This document shows, in pieces, positions 28,391 to 39,099 of a stretch of 64,000 nucleotides of DNA (positions within the stretch are counted from its first letter, which is position 1; each line of letters begins with the position of its first letter). Made by a program: the position numbers and the translations under genes. Where the stretch lies: NCBI RefSeq assembly GCF_000377745.1, contig NZ_KB898714.1, positions 1-64,000 of the forward strand. The letters run 5' to 3'. A model generated the notes under the pieces. That model saw nothing but the letters and a program-made list of their open reading frames with translations. It made no database searches and was not told the origin of the DNA. This DNA comes from Gilvimarinus chinensis DSM 19667. Lineage in GTDB: Bacteria > Pseudomonadota > Gammaproteobacteria > Pseudomonadales > Cellvibrionaceae.

Positions 28391-29026
28391 TTACTCGCTA
28401 TCGCCTTCAGCTTCGCTTTCGGCTTCGTCATCGTCGCTGCCGCCTTTCGGCTTGTTGATGGCCACAACCGGCAGGTCGTGATCGTCACCGTGAGACAGGG
28501 CTACCGAGGTAACGCCTTTTGGCAGTTTGATGTCGGAGATGTGAACCACCTGGCCTACTTCAACGTCTGCCAAGTCAACTTCGATAAACTCAGGCAGGTC
28601 GGCAGGCAGACAGCTGATTTCCAGCTGAACCATGTTGTGGACAATCTTGCCGCCTTGCAGCTTAACGCCTTTGCTGCTTTCTTCGTTCAAGAAGTGCAGC
28701 GGTACGCTGGTGTTCAGCTTCTTGGTTTTAGAAACGCGCATAAAGTCGGCGTGCATGATCTGTGGCTTGGCCGGATGGCGTTGCAGGTCTTTCAGGATCA
28801 CGTCTTCGGCTTTATCGTCAATCACCAAGGAGATGATGTGCGAGAAAAACGCTTCGTTTTCCAACTGTTTGCTCAGGTCTTTGTGGCTAACGCTGATGCT
28901 GGCTGGCTTTTTATTGCCGCCGTAAACGATAGCAGGAACTTGACCGTCCAGACGACGCAGGCGGCGGCTCGCACCTTTCCCTGCATCCTCACGGCTTGAT
29001 GCATTCAATACAAAATCTTCACTCAT
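28391..29026 (-). CDS. rplY: 50S ribosomal protein L25/Ctc
   Basis: 211 residues from the ATG at 29026 (MSEDFVLNASSRED), preferred over 29041 because GAGG lies about 9 bases upstream. It is the two-domain TL5/Ctc form: N-terminal 5S rRNA-binding domain (GKGASRRLRRLDGQVPAIVY) and C-terminal beta domain (about 95-190). It ends in an acidic tail. Binds 5S rRNA in the large subunit. Confidence 0.95.
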   Translation of the reverse strand: MSEDFVLNASSREDAGKGASRRLRRLDGQVPAIVYGGNKKPASISVSHKDLSKQLENEAFFSHIISLVIDDKAEDVILKDLQRHPAKPQIMHADFMRVSKTKKLNTSVPLHFLNEESSKGVKLQGGKIVHNMVQLEISCLPADLPEFIEVDLADVEVGQVVHISDIKLPKGVTSVALSHGDDHDLPVVAINKPKGGSDDDEAESEAEGDSE

Positions 29027-29147
29027 AGTGAATATCCTCATTTAGTCCATACAGGTCCGCGACCAGAACACCGTATGGGGTTGTGTCATGCTGCTTGGTA
29101 GCGATTACGCTGCAGCGGTTGTCTGAGCTTCCGTGTCACCCTTTGGG

Positions 29148-30089
29148 TTAACGGAACATCGCACTCAGAGATTCTTCGTTGCTCAGGCGGCGTACCGCCT
29201 CAGCCAGCATTCTTGACAGGGTCAGTACACGTACCCGACCACAGGCTTCTACTTCGGGGCGCAGCGGGATAGAGTCGGTGACGACCAGCTCGTCCAGTTC
29301 TGAGTTGTTGAGGTTGTCTATCGCCTTGCCCGATAGCACCGGGTGGGTGGCGTAGGCCACAACTCGTTTTGCGCCTTGTTTTTTCAGTGCAGAGGCCGCG
29401 TTGCACAAAGTGCCTGCGGTATCGACCATGTCATCTACCAGCAAACAGGTGCGGCCTTCGATGTCACCGATAATGTTCATGATTTCGGCCACATTAGCGC
29501 TGGGGCGACGTTTATCGATAATCGCCAAATCCACGCCTAATTGTTTGGCTACAGCGCGGGCGCGAACCACACCGCCAATATCCGGCGATACCACCACCAG
29601 ATCTTCAAACTTTTGTTTTTCGATGTCTTCGAGCAGTACCGGTGAGCCGTAGACGTTGTCGACGGGCACATCAAAAAAGCCCTGAATTTGCTCGGCGTGC
29701 AGATCGACTGTTAACAGGCGGTCAATGCCTGCGCCGACCATCATGTCGGCCACTACTTTAGCAGTAATGGGCACCCGGGCAGAGCGCACGCGGCGATCCT
29801 GGCGGGCGTAGCCGAAGTAGGGCACCACCGCGGTGATACGCCCGGCGGATGCACGGCGCAGGGCATCGACCATGACGATCAGCTCAATAAGGTTGTCGTT
29901 GGTGGGGGCACAGGTGGGTTGCACCACAAATACGTCCCGTCCGCGGACATTTACGTTCAGCTCGATAGCGACTTCACCATCGCTGAACTGAGAAACGGAA
30001 ACATCACCTAAAGTCATCCCCAGTTGATCGACAATCTTTTTTGCAAGATCGGGGTTGGCATTGCCGGTAAAGACCATTAAGTCCGTCAC
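29148..30089 (-). CDS. prs: Ribose-phosphate pyrophosphokinase
   Basis: 313 residues from GTG 30089 (then [15 protein letters not shown]). This start matches the length of the Pseudomonas enzyme and has AAGGG about 9 bases upstream; the longer frame to 30155 has no support. Motifs: [10 protein letters not shown] (ATP site), catalytic-loop Lys/Arg after [10 protein letters not shown], and the PRPP loop [13 protein letters not shown]. Makes PRPP for nucleotides, His, Trp and NAD. Confidence 0.97.
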   Translation of the reverse strand: MTDLMVFTGNANPDLAKKIVDQLGMTLGDVSVSQFSDGEVAIELNVNVRGRDVFVVQPTCAPTNDNLIELIVMVDALRRASAGRITAVVPYFGYARQDRRVRSARVPITAKVVADMMVGAGIDRLLTVDLHAEQIQGFFDVPVDNVYGSPVLLEDIEKQKFEDLVVVSPDIGGVVRARAVAKQLGVDLAIIDKRRPSANVAEIMNIIGDIEGRTCLLVDDMVDTAGTLCNAASALKKQGAKRVVAYATHPVLSGKAIDNLNNSELDELVVTDSIPLRPEVEACGRVRVLTLSRMLAEAVRRLSNEESLSAMFR

Positions 30090-30139
30090 GTCAGGTACCC
30101 TTTTGTTTACAGTGTGGTTCGGTTTATCAGCATAGTGCA

Positions 30140-30173
30140 GATAAAACAAAAGCACTGCGCCGGGCGCAGTGCT
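30140..30173 (-). terminator. Intrinsic terminator after tRNA-Gln
   Basis: On the minus strand AGCACTGCGC-CCG-GCGCAGTGCT is followed by TTTGTTTTAT. The 10-bp perfect stem separates the tRNA from prs. Confidence 0.85.
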
Positions 30174-30277
30174 GTATTTTTAATCTCGGCAGCAAGGCCA
30201 GAGTGAAGTCAGGGGATGGTGTCTTCAAACTCTAGCAGGGGCGCTAGAGTTGCGCCGCGTTGGATACCGAGGAAATA

Positions 30278-30352
30278 TGGCTGGGGTGGAAGGATTCGAA
30301 CCTTCGCATGACGGGATCAAAACCCGCTGCCTTACCGCTTGGCTACACCCCA
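30278..30352 (-). tRNA. tRNA-Gln (anticodon TTG)
   Basis: 75 bases with encoded CCA. Acceptor stem TGGGGTG/CACCCCA, discriminator G. The anticodon loop TTTTGAT gives TTG, reading CAA, and the T-arm is GGTTCGAATCC. It lies between ispE and prs, the conserved gammaproteobacterial position. Confidence 0.97.
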
Positions 30353-30359
30353 GTGGTGC

Positions 30360-31205
30360 TTAGTCAGTTACCAGATCAAGCAGTGGTGATTTAGCAATAC
30401 CTTGAGCGATAAAACCGGGTAAGTTTTCCGGCGCCTTGGCCAAAACTTGTTTGGCTTCAGATTCGCTACTAAAGGCTGCAAACACGCAAGCTCCAGTGCC
30501 TGTCATTCTCGCAGATGGTGAAAAATTTTTCAACCAAATCAGTGCGTTATCTACTTCAGGGTAAAGCTTTCTAACCAGTGCTTCGCAGTCGTTTTGACTG
30601 CCCCCCTGCGAGAAGGCCGCTACTTTAATGGGGCGTGTGTCTCTTGTCAAATCTTTATGGCAAAAAATTTCAGCGGTGCTGACGTGGCATTGGGGTGCCA
30701 GTACAAGATACCAACACTCTGGTGTTTTTATGGGCGAAAGCTGTTCACCAATACCTTCTGCCCAAGCGGTCAAGCCGTTAATAAATACAGGTACATCGGC
30801 ACCGAGCTTTGTGCCTATAGCTAACAATTGTTGTCGGTTCAGTCCCAGCTGCCAGAGGGTGTTCAGCGCTACTAAGGTAGTGGCGGCATTACTGCTGCCG
30901 CCGCCAATGCCGCCGCCCATGGGGAGGCGTTTATCCAAATTAATGTCCACGCCGGGTAATGGGGAGGGTGCTTGTGCTTGCAGGGCGCGGGCGGCGCGGA
31001 TGATTAAGTTATCCTCAAACGGTACGCCGGGCAGCGTTGGAAATAACTGTAGGCCAGTGTCGTGCCGTAAGCGGAAGCTCAGGGTGTCGCCATAGTTAAG
31101 CAGTTGAAACAAAGTTTGCAGTTGGTGATAGCCGTCGGGGCGGCGGCCGGTGATATGCAAAAATAAATTGAGCTTAGCGGGGGAGAGCAGGCATAACTCA
31201 GTCAT
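30360..31205 (-). CDS. ispE: 4-diphosphocytidyl-2-C-methyl-D-erythritol kinase
   Basis: 281 residues from ATG 31205 ([20 protein letters not shown]); GGAG is 8 bases upstream. GHMP kinase with the glycine-rich ATP loop [15 protein letters not shown] and the third motif [10 protein letters not shown]. It performs the fourth step of the MEP isoprenoid pathway. Its start overlaps the lolB stop by 8 bases, so translation is coupled. Confidence 0.97.
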   Translation of the reverse strand: MTELCLLSPAKLNLFLHITGRRPDGYHQLQTLFQLLNYGDTLSFRLRHDTGLQLFPTLPGVPFEDNLIIRAARALQAQAPSPLPGVDINLDKRLPMGGGIGGGSSNAATTLVALNTLWQLGLNRQQLLAIGTKLGADVPVFINGLTAWAEGIGEQLSPIKTPECWYLVLAPQCHVSTAEIFCHKDLTRDTRPIKVAAFSQGGSQNDCEALVRKLYPEVDNALIWLKNFSPSARMTGTGACVFAAFSSESEAKQVLAKAPENLPGFIAQGIAKSPLLDLVTD

Positions 31206-31836
31206 GAGCCAGCTCCCACTGATGAATGGCAAGGGTCAGACGGATCTCTTCACCGTTCGGCGTTGTGGTCGTGGCGCTTAGCAGGCTGGGAAGCCAAAGG
31301 CCGCGGTGCTCCGTGTAGCGCTTAAAGTGAAGTTGCCAGCCCAGCTGGGTAAAGTGCTCGGGTAGCTCGTCCTCGCGAAAACTTACTGTGCGGATGTCGG
31401 CACCCGCTACCGGTATGCCCAGCACCCAGTAGCGCAGGGCGCTGACGGGTAAGTTCCAGCCGGTAGCCTGACTAATCAATGCCTCGGGGGAGTCGGCACT
31501 CGTGGGTGGGTGTTCACCATCGCGCAGCTCTACCCGCCCCGGCTCCCCTTCGATCTCTAACCGACCTTGGCCCAGTGGACCAGACAGAGCGATAAGAAAA
31601 GCGGTCTCTTGTTGCTGCCAGCTGATGCGTGCCGAGCCATTGTCGTCGGGTAAGCGAACGCCCAGCTTGCCCTGCAGCCGCCACTGTTTCAGGTTGCGTA
31701 AGGACTGCTGATTGACCGATACATTCAACGCGTCTGGCGATTGCGCAGGCGGCAGTTGGGCGCAATGGCTTAATAGTAGTGCCGTCAATAACCACCCCAG
31801 GGTCAGGCCAAAGGGTTTGAAGTGTCGGCTGGGCAT
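31198..31836 (-). CDS. lolB: Outer-membrane lipoprotein receptor LolB
   Basis: 212 residues. Lipoprotein signal ending LLLSHC; His immediately before the Cys is unusual, since Gly, Ala or Ser is normal there. The mature part has LolB features [27 protein letters not shown] and [13 protein letters not shown]. It takes lipoproteins from LolA and inserts them in the outer membrane. It lies between the TPR lipoprotein gene and ispE, as in pseudomonads. Confidence 0.93.
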   Translation of the reverse strand: MPSRHFKPFGLTLGWLLTALLLSHCAQLPPAQSPDALNVSVNQQSLRNLKQWRLQGKLGVRLPDDNGSARISWQQQETAFLIALSGPLGQGRLEIEGEPGRVELRDGEHPPTSADSPEALISQATGWNLPVSALRYWVLGIPVAGADIRTVSFREDELPEHFTQLGWQLHFKRYTEHRGLWLPSLLSATTTTPNGEEIRLTLAIHQWELAHD

Positions 31837-33611
31837 TAGCGCGAGCCTGTCTCGCTGGTCGGTGGCTCGGCCGGAACATTCAGGCGTTGTAAGGTGTTAT
31901 GAATGTATTCACTGTGCGGGTTGATCTCTAGCCCCTGGCGCCAGACAGTAAGGGCTTCTTCCTGTTGGCCTGATACCCACAGCACCTCGCCCAGGTGGGC
32001 GGCGATTTCGTGATCGGGGTAAATAGTCAGGGCACGCTCCAGATAGCGTACGGCTATGTCTAGGTTCCCCAGTCGATATTGCACCCAGCCCATGCTGTCG
32101 ATTGTGGCGGGATCGTTGGGCTGAAGCTCTAAGGCCTTTTTAATAAAATCGTAAGCCTCTGAATAGCGCTCGGTGTTTTCGGTGAGTATGTAGCCCAGTG
32201 CGTTGAGTGCAGTAGCGTTGTTCGGGTCGTATTCAATAATGCTCCGCAAGTCCCGCTCTGCCAGAGCGATGTTGCCGGTAGCATCGTGCACCATGGCGCG
32301 GGCGTACAGCAGGTGCTCATCATCGGTTCGACTGGCAAGGCTGTCGTTTAGCAGTTGCAGTGCCTCGTCGTACTTATTGGCGGCTACCAGTTCTTGGTTA
32401 TAAATGATGGTCAGCTCGGTGAAGTGGTCGGTGTCTGGGTTGTCGGCCATAAGGCCTAAAAGCTGGCGGTAGTAATTATCCGCGCTAGCGGGTTGGTTTT
32501 GTTGCAGGTAAATGGCAAACACCTTTGAGGTGGCGGTGTAAAAGTCATCGCCAGGTTCAACCTTTTGATAATGGCGCAGGGCCTCGTCCGGCTCGCCTCG
32601 TTGTTCGGCCAGTTGGGCGAGAAAAAAATGAGCTTCGGAGGCGCTGTCGTTCATGTCTAACAGCGCGTAATAAGCGGTTTCAGCGGTGTCGAGATCGCCC
32701 CGTTCCTGAGCGATGAGTGCCAGTGCCCGCTGTAATTGAGGGTCGCGAGGGTTGGCATCGGCCAGAATTTGAAACTGCTGCTGCGCAGCGTTTAGGTCGC
32801 TGAATGTCAGTAAGCGCGCGTACTGCAATCGGACGCGGTGATTACCGGGGTCGTTATCAAGCTGGGCTTTAACCAGTGCAATGGCTTCATCGGAGCGATC
32901 AAGCTCGTGCAGTAACCCTGAATTAAGCACCAGGGCGTGGGTGTTGTCAGGCTCAAGCTCAATAGCCTGCTCGGCCAGGCTTAAAGCCTCATCGCCACGA
33001 CCTTGTTGTTGCAATAACAATCCAGTGCCGATCAACAGGGGCACATTCTCAGGCTCTTGCAGCAACTTTTGCTGGTACTGATTGAGCAGAGTTTCGCGCT
33101 GGGTGTCGGTAATATTTTGACCATTGGCGGCAATGCTTTGCAGCAAGGCGCCATTGTCCCGGGTGTGGGTGTTCTGGGTTGCGTTGAAGGCTTCGAGTAA
33201 ACGATCTGCCTCAATTAACGCTAGAATGGCCGCGGCCTGGGCTTCCTCGTTGTCTTTGTCGGACTCGGCCCATAAGGTGGCAGCGTTTAAGGCGGCGTCT
33301 TGATTTCCCATATAGCGCGAGATCATGTAAGCGCGTTCGGCCACTTGAGGGTCGCCGGTCTGTTCTGCCTGTTGTAAGTAGTTAGCCAGAGCCACATCAA
33401 AACGTCCGCGACTACCGGCAAATTCAGCGCTCAAGAGTGCATAGAGGGTATCGCTGGTAAACGGGCGCGCTGGGGTCGGGGCTGGAGTGGGCTCGATCGG
33501 CGTGCTGGAGGTTTCCGGTATTACTTCAGGTTCTGGTGCCGGAGTCTGGCTGACGCAGCCAATTAAACTGGCCAGTGCGAGTGCTGGCGCCAATTTGGGT
33601 ACTACTTTCAT
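31836..33611 (-). CDS. TPR-repeat outer-membrane lipoprotein
   Basis: 591 residues. Lipobox LIGC at residues 16-19, then a Pro/Glu-rich linker (about 22-50) and about a dozen TPR repeats to the C terminus (for example NATALNALGYILTENTERYS). Its stop overlaps the lolB start by one base (TAATG). The gene is a standard neighbour of lolB/hemA in gammaproteobacteria, but its partner is not established. Divergent from hemA. Confidence 0.9.
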   Translation of the reverse strand: MKVVPKLAPALALASLIGCVSQTPAPEPEVIPETSSTPIEPTPAPTPARPFTSDTLYALLSAEFAGSRGRFDVALANYLQQAEQTGDPQVAERAYMISRYMGNQDAALNAATLWAESDKDNEEAQAAAILALIEADRLLEAFNATQNTHTRDNGALLQSIAANGQNITDTQRETLLNQYQQKLLQEPENVPLLIGTGLLLQQQGRGDEALSLAEQAIELEPDNTHALVLNSGLLHELDRSDEAIALVKAQLDNDPGNHRVRLQYARLLTFSDLNAAQQQFQILADANPRDPQLQRALALIAQERGDLDTAETAYYALLDMNDSASEAHFFLAQLAEQRGEPDEALRHYQKVEPGDDFYTATSKVFAIYLQQNQPASADNYYRQLLGLMADNPDTDHFTELTIIYNQELVAANKYDEALQLLNDSLASRTDDEHLLYARAMVHDATGNIALAERDLRSIIEYDPNNATALNALGYILTENTERYSEAYDFIKKALELQPNDPATIDSMGWVQYRLGNLDIAVRYLERALTIYPDHEIAAHLGEVLWVSGQQEEALTVWRQGLEINPHSEYIHNTLQRLNVPAEPPTSETGSR

Positions 33612-33738
33612 TACATATTCCTAGTGTGTGCCGTCTGCGATTCCTGCTTACGCTCTTATCGGGTGTAAACTGCCCCTTGTCAGCGAGCGTTATGAGCTGG
33701 AAAATGACGCCCCTTATCTCGGCATCGACTGTTACTGC

Positions 33739-35016
33739 ATGACATTATTGGCATTTGGCATCAATCATACAACGGCTCCTCTCCATATACGAGAGCGGCT
33801 TGCCTTTGCACCAGATGTAGTGGTACCGGCACTGAATCAGGCTCGGGCGCGTGCGGGAGCTCGAGAAATTGCCATTCTCTCTACGTGTAATCGCACGGAG
33901 ATTTACGTTGATTGTGAGCGTGATTCACGAGAGCTATTCGCCTGGCTGACAGAACACTCGAGTATCAGCGCCGAGGAATTGGCCTCTTGTCACTATTTGT
34001 GGGAGGGTGATGAGGCTCTGCGTCACATGATGAAAGTAGCCGGTGGGCTGGATTCTCTGGTTCTGGGTGAGCCGCAAATCTTAGGGCAGATGAAATCGGC
34101 CTACGCGCAGGCAAAAGAGGCCGGTGCGGTAGGTGCGCAGTTAGAGAGTGCGTTTCAGCAGGTTTTTGCCGTAGCTAAACAGGTTCGCAGCCAAACCGCC
34201 ATTGGCCAGAACCCGGTGTCGGTAGCTTACACCGCGGTGACTCTGGCACAGCAGATTTTTTCAGACTTAAAACAAGACACCGCTTTACTGATCGGTGCCG
34301 GTGAAACCATAGAGTTGGTGGCGCGCCACCTGGCCGAACAAGGCATTAAGTACATTATTGTTGCCAACCGGACTTTGGGGCGAGCGCAGGAGCTTGCCGG
34401 ACAATATAAAGGCGAAGCGGTACTGCTGGCGGATATTCCCGATGTGCTGCACCGTGCCGATATTGTTATATCTTCTACCGCCAGTCAATTGCCGCTGCTG
34501 GGGAAAGGGGCGGTAGAGTCGGCGCTAAAAAAACGCAAGCATAAACCCATGTTTATGCTGGATATCGCGGTTCCCCGAGATATTGAAGCCGAAGTAGGCG
34601 AATTGGACGATGTGTACTTATACACCGTGGACGACTTGAACACGGTGATTGACCAAAACCGCAAAAGCCGCGAAGAAGCCGCCGAGCGGGCGATGGAAAT
34701 TATTGAGTTAGGCGTTAACGCTTACCGCCGTGAACAGCGCGCTCTGGATGCGGTGGATACCATTCGCGCCTACCGTAAAAAGGCTGACGAGCTGCGTGAA
34801 CAGGAGCTGAAAAAAGCTTTAAAACAGTTGCAAAGCGGCGGTGACAGCGAAAAAGTGGTTGCTCAATTGGCCCGTAACTTAACCAATAAACTGCTGCACG
34901 CGCCCACCACTGCGCTGCGTGAAGCCAGTGCCAAAGGGCAGGGTGATACCCTGCGGTTGGCCCATGAATTATTTGCGATAACGCAAGATGACCTGGATAA
35001 CAGCGAGAAAGAATGA
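33739..35016 (+). CDS. hemA: Glutamyl-tRNA reductase
   Basis: 425 residues from ATG 33739 ([20 protein letters not shown]), the universal family start; the frame is open upstream without support. The catalytic Cys is in [11 protein letters not shown], the NADPH domain has [16 protein letters not shown], and a C-terminal dimerisation helix follows. It catalyses the first step of C5 haem synthesis. First gene of the operon with prfA, prmC and moeB. Confidence 0.97.
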   Translation: MTLLAFGINHTTAPLHIRERLAFAPDVVVPALNQARARAGAREIAILSTCNRTEIYVDCERDSRELFAWLTEHSSISAEELASCHYLWEGDEALRHMMKVAGGLDSLVLGEPQILGQMKSAYAQAKEAGAVGAQLESAFQQVFAVAKQVRSQTAIGQNPVSVAYTAVTLAQQIFSDLKQDTALLIGAGETIELVARHLAEQGIKYIIVANRTLGRAQELAGQYKGEAVLLADIPDVLHRADIVISSTASQLPLLGKGAVESALKKRKHKPMFMLDIAVPRDIEAEVGELDDVYLYTVDDLNTVIDQNRKSREEAAERAMEIIELGVNAYRREQRALDAVDTIRAYRKKADELREQELKKALKQLQSGGDSEKVVAQLARNLTNKLLHAPTTALREASAKGQGDTLRLAHELFAITQDDLDNSEKE

Positions 35017-36095
35017 AAGCTTCAATTTTAGAAAAACTGGATAAACTCAGTGAACGCAGCGAAGAAGTCAGCGCGCTTTTGTCCGATGGTGATGTCATTA
35101 CCGATCAGGATAAATTCCGTGAGTTGTCCAAAGAGTATGCCGAGCTTGAGCCGGTTATGGCGACTTATAACGCCTACCGCACGGTAATGGAGGACTTGGA
35201 AGAAGCGCGCTCCATGCTCAACGAGGGCGACGCTGATATGCGTGAAATGGCTCGCGAAGAAATCGACTCGGGCGAAGCTCGCAAAGAAGAACTTGAGGTG
35301 GAGCTGCAAAAACTGCTGCTACCCAAAGACCCTAACGACGATAAAAACGTGTTTCTGGAGATTCGCGCCGGTACAGGCGGCGATGAAGCGGCAATTTTCT
35401 CGGGCGATTTATTCCGTATGTACTCGCGCTACTGTGAAAAAGTGGGCTGGAAAATTGAAGTGCTGAGTGAAAACCCCGGTGAGCACGGCGGCTATAAAGA
35501 AATTATCACCCGTGTAAGCGGCACTAATGTGTATTCACAACTTAAATTCGAATCCGGTGCGCACCGCGTGCAACGTGTGCCCGAAACCGAATCTCAGGGG
35601 CGTATTCATACTTCTGCCTGTACCGTTGCGGTGATGCCCGAAGCGGACGAGCTGGAAGAGGTGAATATCAACAAAGCCGATATCCGCGTCGACACCTTTC
35701 GCGCCTCCGGTGCCGGTGGGCAGCACGTAAACAAAACCGACTCGGCCATTCGCATTACCCACATCCCTACCGGCGTGGTGGTGGAGTGTCAGGACGAGCG
35801 CTCGCAGCACAAAAACCGCGCCCGCGCCATGAGTTTATTGGCCGCAAAATTAAAAAGCGCGCAAGAGGCATCGTCGGCCGCGAGCATAGCCGAAGAGCGT
35901 AAATCGCTGGTGGGAAGCGGCGACCGTTCTGAACGCATCCGCACCTACAACTACCCGCAGGGGCGGGTGACCGATCACCGCATCAATTTAACCCTGTATA
36001 AGCTCGACGAGGTGATGCAGGGCGCCTTGGATGAGGTGATCGGGCCTTTGACGCAGGAGTATCAAGCCGATCAGTTGGCGGCATTGTCGGAATAA
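35013..36095 (+). CDS. prfA: Peptide chain release factor 1
   Basis: 360 residues. GGQ motif in [17 protein letters not shown] and the PxT-type stop-codon recognition region near [14 protein letters not shown]. It releases peptides at UAA and UAG. ATG overlaps the hemA stop by 4 bases (ATGA). Confidence 0.97.
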   Translation: MKASILEKLDKLSERSEEVSALLSDGDVITDQDKFRELSKEYAELEPVMATYNAYRTVMEDLEEARSMLNEGDADMREMAREEIDSGEARKEELEVELQKLLLPKDPNDDKNVFLEIRAGTGGDEAAIFSGDLFRMYSRYCEKVGWKIEVLSENPGEHGGYKEIITRVSGTNVYSQLKFESGAHRVQRVPETESQGRIHTSACTVAVMPEADELEEVNINKADIRVDTFRASGAGGQHVNKTDSAIRITHIPTGVVVECQDERSQHKNRARAMSLLAAKLKSAQEASSAASIAEERKSLVGSGDRSERIRTYNYPQGRVTDHRINLTLYKLDEVMQGALDEVIGPLTQEYQADQLAALSE

Positions 36096-36096
36096 T

Positions 36097-36936
36097 ATGC
36101 TCAGTATTCGCGACGCGCTGAAGCAGGCGACCGAACAATTACAAAGTGCCAGCGACAGCGCACGGCTTGATGCCGAAGTGTTGCTGGCGTTTGTCTGTCA
36201 ACGTGACCGAACCTACCTTTATACCTGGCCTGAAAAAGAACTGGATGCACTGCAGCAAGATCAGTTTTTTGCGTTCATTGAAGCGCGCGGCCAAGGCGAA
36301 CCCATCGCTTATTTAATCGGCACACAGGAATTTTGGTCGCTGCCGTTACGCACAGCCAAAGATACGCTTATACCGCGCCCTGAAACCGAACTGTTAGTAG
36401 AAACCGTACTGCAACTCGGTGTTGCCGAGTCGGCCCGCGTTTTGGATTTGGGCACGGGCACCGGCGCTATCGCTCTGGCTCTGGCTGCAGAAAAAAAACA
36501 CTGGTGCATCACCGCGGTGGATAAAATGCCCGGTGCGGTGGCGCTGGCACAGGCGAACAGCCAGCGCTTGAATTTACCCATCCGCGTGCTGCAAAGCGAT
36601 TGGTTCAGGGCACTGGAAAATGCCGAGCCTTTTGATGTGATTGTCAGCAACCCGCCTTACATTGCCGATACAGACCTACATTTACAGCAGGGCGATGTAC
36701 GCTTTGAACCGTACACAGCGCTTACCTCGGGCGCTGATGGTCTGGATGATATTCGGCTGATCACTGTCCGTGCGCCGCAATTTTTAACCGCTGGTGGTTG
36801 GCTGCTGTTTGAACACGGTTGGCAGCAGGCGGGGCAGGTGCAGCAATTGCTGCAGCAGGCGGGTTTTGCGCGTGTGCGTAGCGAAAAAGATTTGGCTGGG
36901 CACCAGCGAATAACCTTAGGGCAATGGCATGGCTGA
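36097..36936 (+). CDS. prmC: Release factor glutamine methyltransferase
   Basis: 279 residues. SAM-binding VLDLGTGTGAIALALA and the active-site tetrapeptide NPPY (VSNPPYIAD). It methylates the Gln of the GGQ motif in the release factor encoded just upstream. Confidence 0.97.
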   Translation: MLSIRDALKQATEQLQSASDSARLDAEVLLAFVCQRDRTYLYTWPEKELDALQQDQFFAFIEARGQGEPIAYLIGTQEFWSLPLRTAKDTLIPRPETELLVETVLQLGVAESARVLDLGTGTGAIALALAAEKKHWCITAVDKMPGAVALAQANSQRLNLPIRVLQSDWFRALENAEPFDVIVSNPPYIADTDLHLQQGDVRFEPYTALTSGADGLDDIRLITVRAPQFLTAGGWLLFEHGWQQAGQVQQLLQQAGFARVRSEKDLAGHQRITLGQWHG

Positions 36937-37678
36937 GTTAACCGATCAACAACTGCTGCGTTACTCGCGGCAAATTATGCTGGGCGAGGTGGACATCGCC
37001 GGGCAAGAGTCGTTGTTGGACGCAAATGTGTTAATTGTCGGTGCGGGCGGCCTGGGCGCGCCGGTGGCGCTGTATTTGGCGGCGGCCGGGGTGGGCGAGC
37101 TGATCATTGCCGATGACGATCATGTGGAGGTGTCTAACCTGCAGCGGCAAATTATTCATACTCAATCGCGTATCGGGCAAACCAAAGTCGCTTCAGCCAA
37201 GGCGCAGCTGGCGGAAATTAACCCTGATGTACAGGTTCAGACATTGTGTGAACGTCTATCGCCAGCGCGGCTTGATGAGCTTTTACCTCAGGTGCAGGCG
37301 GTGGTGGATTGCTCTGACAATTTCAGTACCCGTTTTGCCATCAACAACGCCTGCGTGCGGCACAAGGTGCCATTAGTCTCAGGGGCGGCGATACGACTCG
37401 AAGGGCAGCTCGCAGTATTTGATTCGCGCCGTGCAGACAGTCCCTGTTATCGCTGCCTGTATGAAGAGCAGGCGGATGAAAACTTAAGCTGCGCTGCCAG
37501 CGGGGTATTGGCCCCCTTGGTGGGAATTATCGGCTCGGCGCAAGCGCTGGAAACCCTCAAACTTTTGGCCGGTTTTGGTGATACACTCAGCGGGCGTATC
37601 CAGTTTTACGATGGAAAAACCGGCCAGTGGCGAGAAATGCGCTTACCTCGGGATCCGCATTGTCCGGTGTGCGGTTAA
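36929..37678 (+). CDS. moeB: MoeB/ThiF-family sulfur-carrier adenylyltransferase
   Basis: 249 residues. Nucleotide loop VLIVGAGGLGAPVALYLAAAG, IIDDHVEVSNLQRQ-like stretch (ADDDHVEVSNLQRQIIHT), and Zn cysteines CYRC and CPVC at the C terminus. It adenylates the C-terminal Gly of MoaD or ThiS. The gene name follows the hemA-prfA-prmC-moeB order; ThiF remains possible. Overlaps prmC by 8 bases. Confidence 0.88.
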   Translation: MAELTDQQLLRYSRQIMLGEVDIAGQESLLDANVLIVGAGGLGAPVALYLAAAGVGELIIADDDHVEVSNLQRQIIHTQSRIGQTKVASAKAQLAEINPDVQVQTLCERLSPARLDELLPQVQAVVDCSDNFSTRFAINNACVRHKVPLVSGAAIRLEGQLAVFDSRRADSPCYRCLYEEQADENLSCAASGVLAPLVGIIGSAQALETLKLLAGFGDTLSGRIQFYDGKTGQWREMRLPRDPHCPVCG

Positions 37679-37770
37679 GGCATCATGCATCCAGCAGGCT
37701 TTTAGCCGATGGTTAGTTAAATAGCTCAGTGTTGAGCTCAGTAGAACAAAGAAAAGCAATAGGGATATCT

Positions 37771-39099
37771 ATGTCAAACGATAATAAAACGTACCACATT
37801 ATTCTTTTGGGGGCGCTGCCAGGTGTGACCGATGTGCAGGCGCAGGCGGGTTTCGCCAAGCTGTTTAAACTGCCACCTGAAAAAGCCGAACAGATATTTG
37901 CCAGGCCACGGCGTGTATTAAAAAGTGGGCTAAGCTATTCACAGGCGCAACAATACCTTGAGCGTTTATCTGAGGTGGGCGTTGCCTGTGAAATGCACGA
38001 AGACGCGGAAACCTCTGGCGTTGAAAATGAACAAACCACAACTGCTGTAACACCTCCTCCAGTGCCACCCAAGGCGAGCGGTGCATCGAACGTATCGCCA
38101 CCAGATTCGACGAATCGTCAACCCCGCGACGTTGATTTTGTGTTTACCGGCAACGGCTTTGAGTACTTTAAAATCTGGATTGTGAATATTCTCTTGTCCA
38201 TTGTGACTCTGGGCATCTATTCCGCCTGGGCTAAAGTGCGTAACAAACAGTATTTTTACGGCAACACTTATCTGGACGATGTCAGCTTTTCTTATACGGC
38301 CGATCCGGTAAAGATTTTAATTGGACGCATTATCGCGTTTGTGTTTTTGCTGGTTTACACCTTCGCCGGCGAGTTCAGTATCGTGGCCGGTGTGGTGGTA
38401 AGTTTACTGTTGTTTGTGTTCCTGCCTTGGGTGATGTGTAAATCGCTGCGTTTTAACGCGCGCTACTCCAGTTATCGCAACGTGCCCTTTGCGTTTAATG
38501 GGCGCTTGGGTGAGGCAGTCAAAGCGTATATTCTCTGGCCGATTCTGGCGGTGATTACTTTGGGTATTTTGGCCCCTATGGCGTATTACCAACAGAAGAA
38601 GTTTGTTTACGCAGAGCACGCTTACGGCACCAGCGAGTTTGATTTTTCTGCCGGTGTGGGCGATTACTACAAAATTTTTGTGCTCACCTTTGTGATATAC
38701 GCGGTACTGTTAGGCTCGGCCTTTCTTTTGGGTAAGTGGCTGCCGGGCTTTACCAGTGTGGTGTTGATGCTCGCCGCTTACTTACTGGCTTTTGCCTACT
38801 TTGTTACGGCCATGGCGAATGTGAACTACAACGCGATTACTTTGCAAGAGCACCGCTTAAAAGCCGATTGGCCACTGTGGCCTTATCTTTGGTTGATTGT
38901 TACCAATACCATTCTCATTGTAGTGACGCTCGGTTTATTTATCCCTTGGGCGAAAATGCGTACTGCTCAGTACAAGGCCGATCACACCAGCGCCGAATTT
39001 GTGGGAGACATGGAAGCCTTTGCCGCCGAAGAGCGTGAAAATGTTAATGCGCTGGCCGAATCTGTGGGTGATTTGTTCGATATCGAAGTAGGCTTCTAA
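37771..39099 (+). CDS. DUF898/YjgN-family membrane protein
   Basis: 442 residues from ATG 37771 (MSNDNKTYHII); a start at 37729 lacks a better ribosome site. N-terminal about 75 residues form a small alpha/beta domain (LLGALPGVTDVQAQAGFAKL), then a Pro-rich linker. The DUF898 membrane domain follows, with repeated FTGNGFEYFKIWIVNILLS and YSAWAKVRNKQYFYGNT motifs and about 8 helices. The function is unknown. It is coupled to an M48 protease gene, a recurrent pairing. Confidence 0.87.
   Translation: MSNDNKTYHIILLGALPGVTDVQAQAGFAKLFKLPPEKAEQIFARPRRVLKSGLSYSQAQQYLERLSEVGVACEMHEDAETSGVENEQTTTAVTPPPVPPKASGASNVSPPDSTNRQPRDVDFVFTGNGFEYFKIWIVNILLSIVTLGIYSAWAKVRNKQYFYGNTYLDDVSFSYTADPVKILIGRIIAFVFLLVYTFAGEFSIVAGVVVSLLLFVFLPWVMCKSLRFNARYSSYRNVPFAFNGRLGEAVKAYILWPILAVITLGILAPMAYYQQKKFVYAEHAYGTSEFDFSAGVGDYYKIFVLTFVIYAVLLGSAFLLGKWLPGFTSVVLMLAAYLLAFAYFVTAMANVNYNAITLQEHRLKADWPLWPYLWLIVTNTILIVVTLGLFIPWAKMRTAQYKADHTSAEFVGDMEAFAAEERENVNALAESVGDLFDIEVGF

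Noticed and set aside
37724-37739. AGCTCA-GTGT-TGAGCT hairpin between moeB and the YjgN-type gene
   Set aside because: A 6-bp stem without a T run, and transcription probably starts nearby; too weak to call a terminator.
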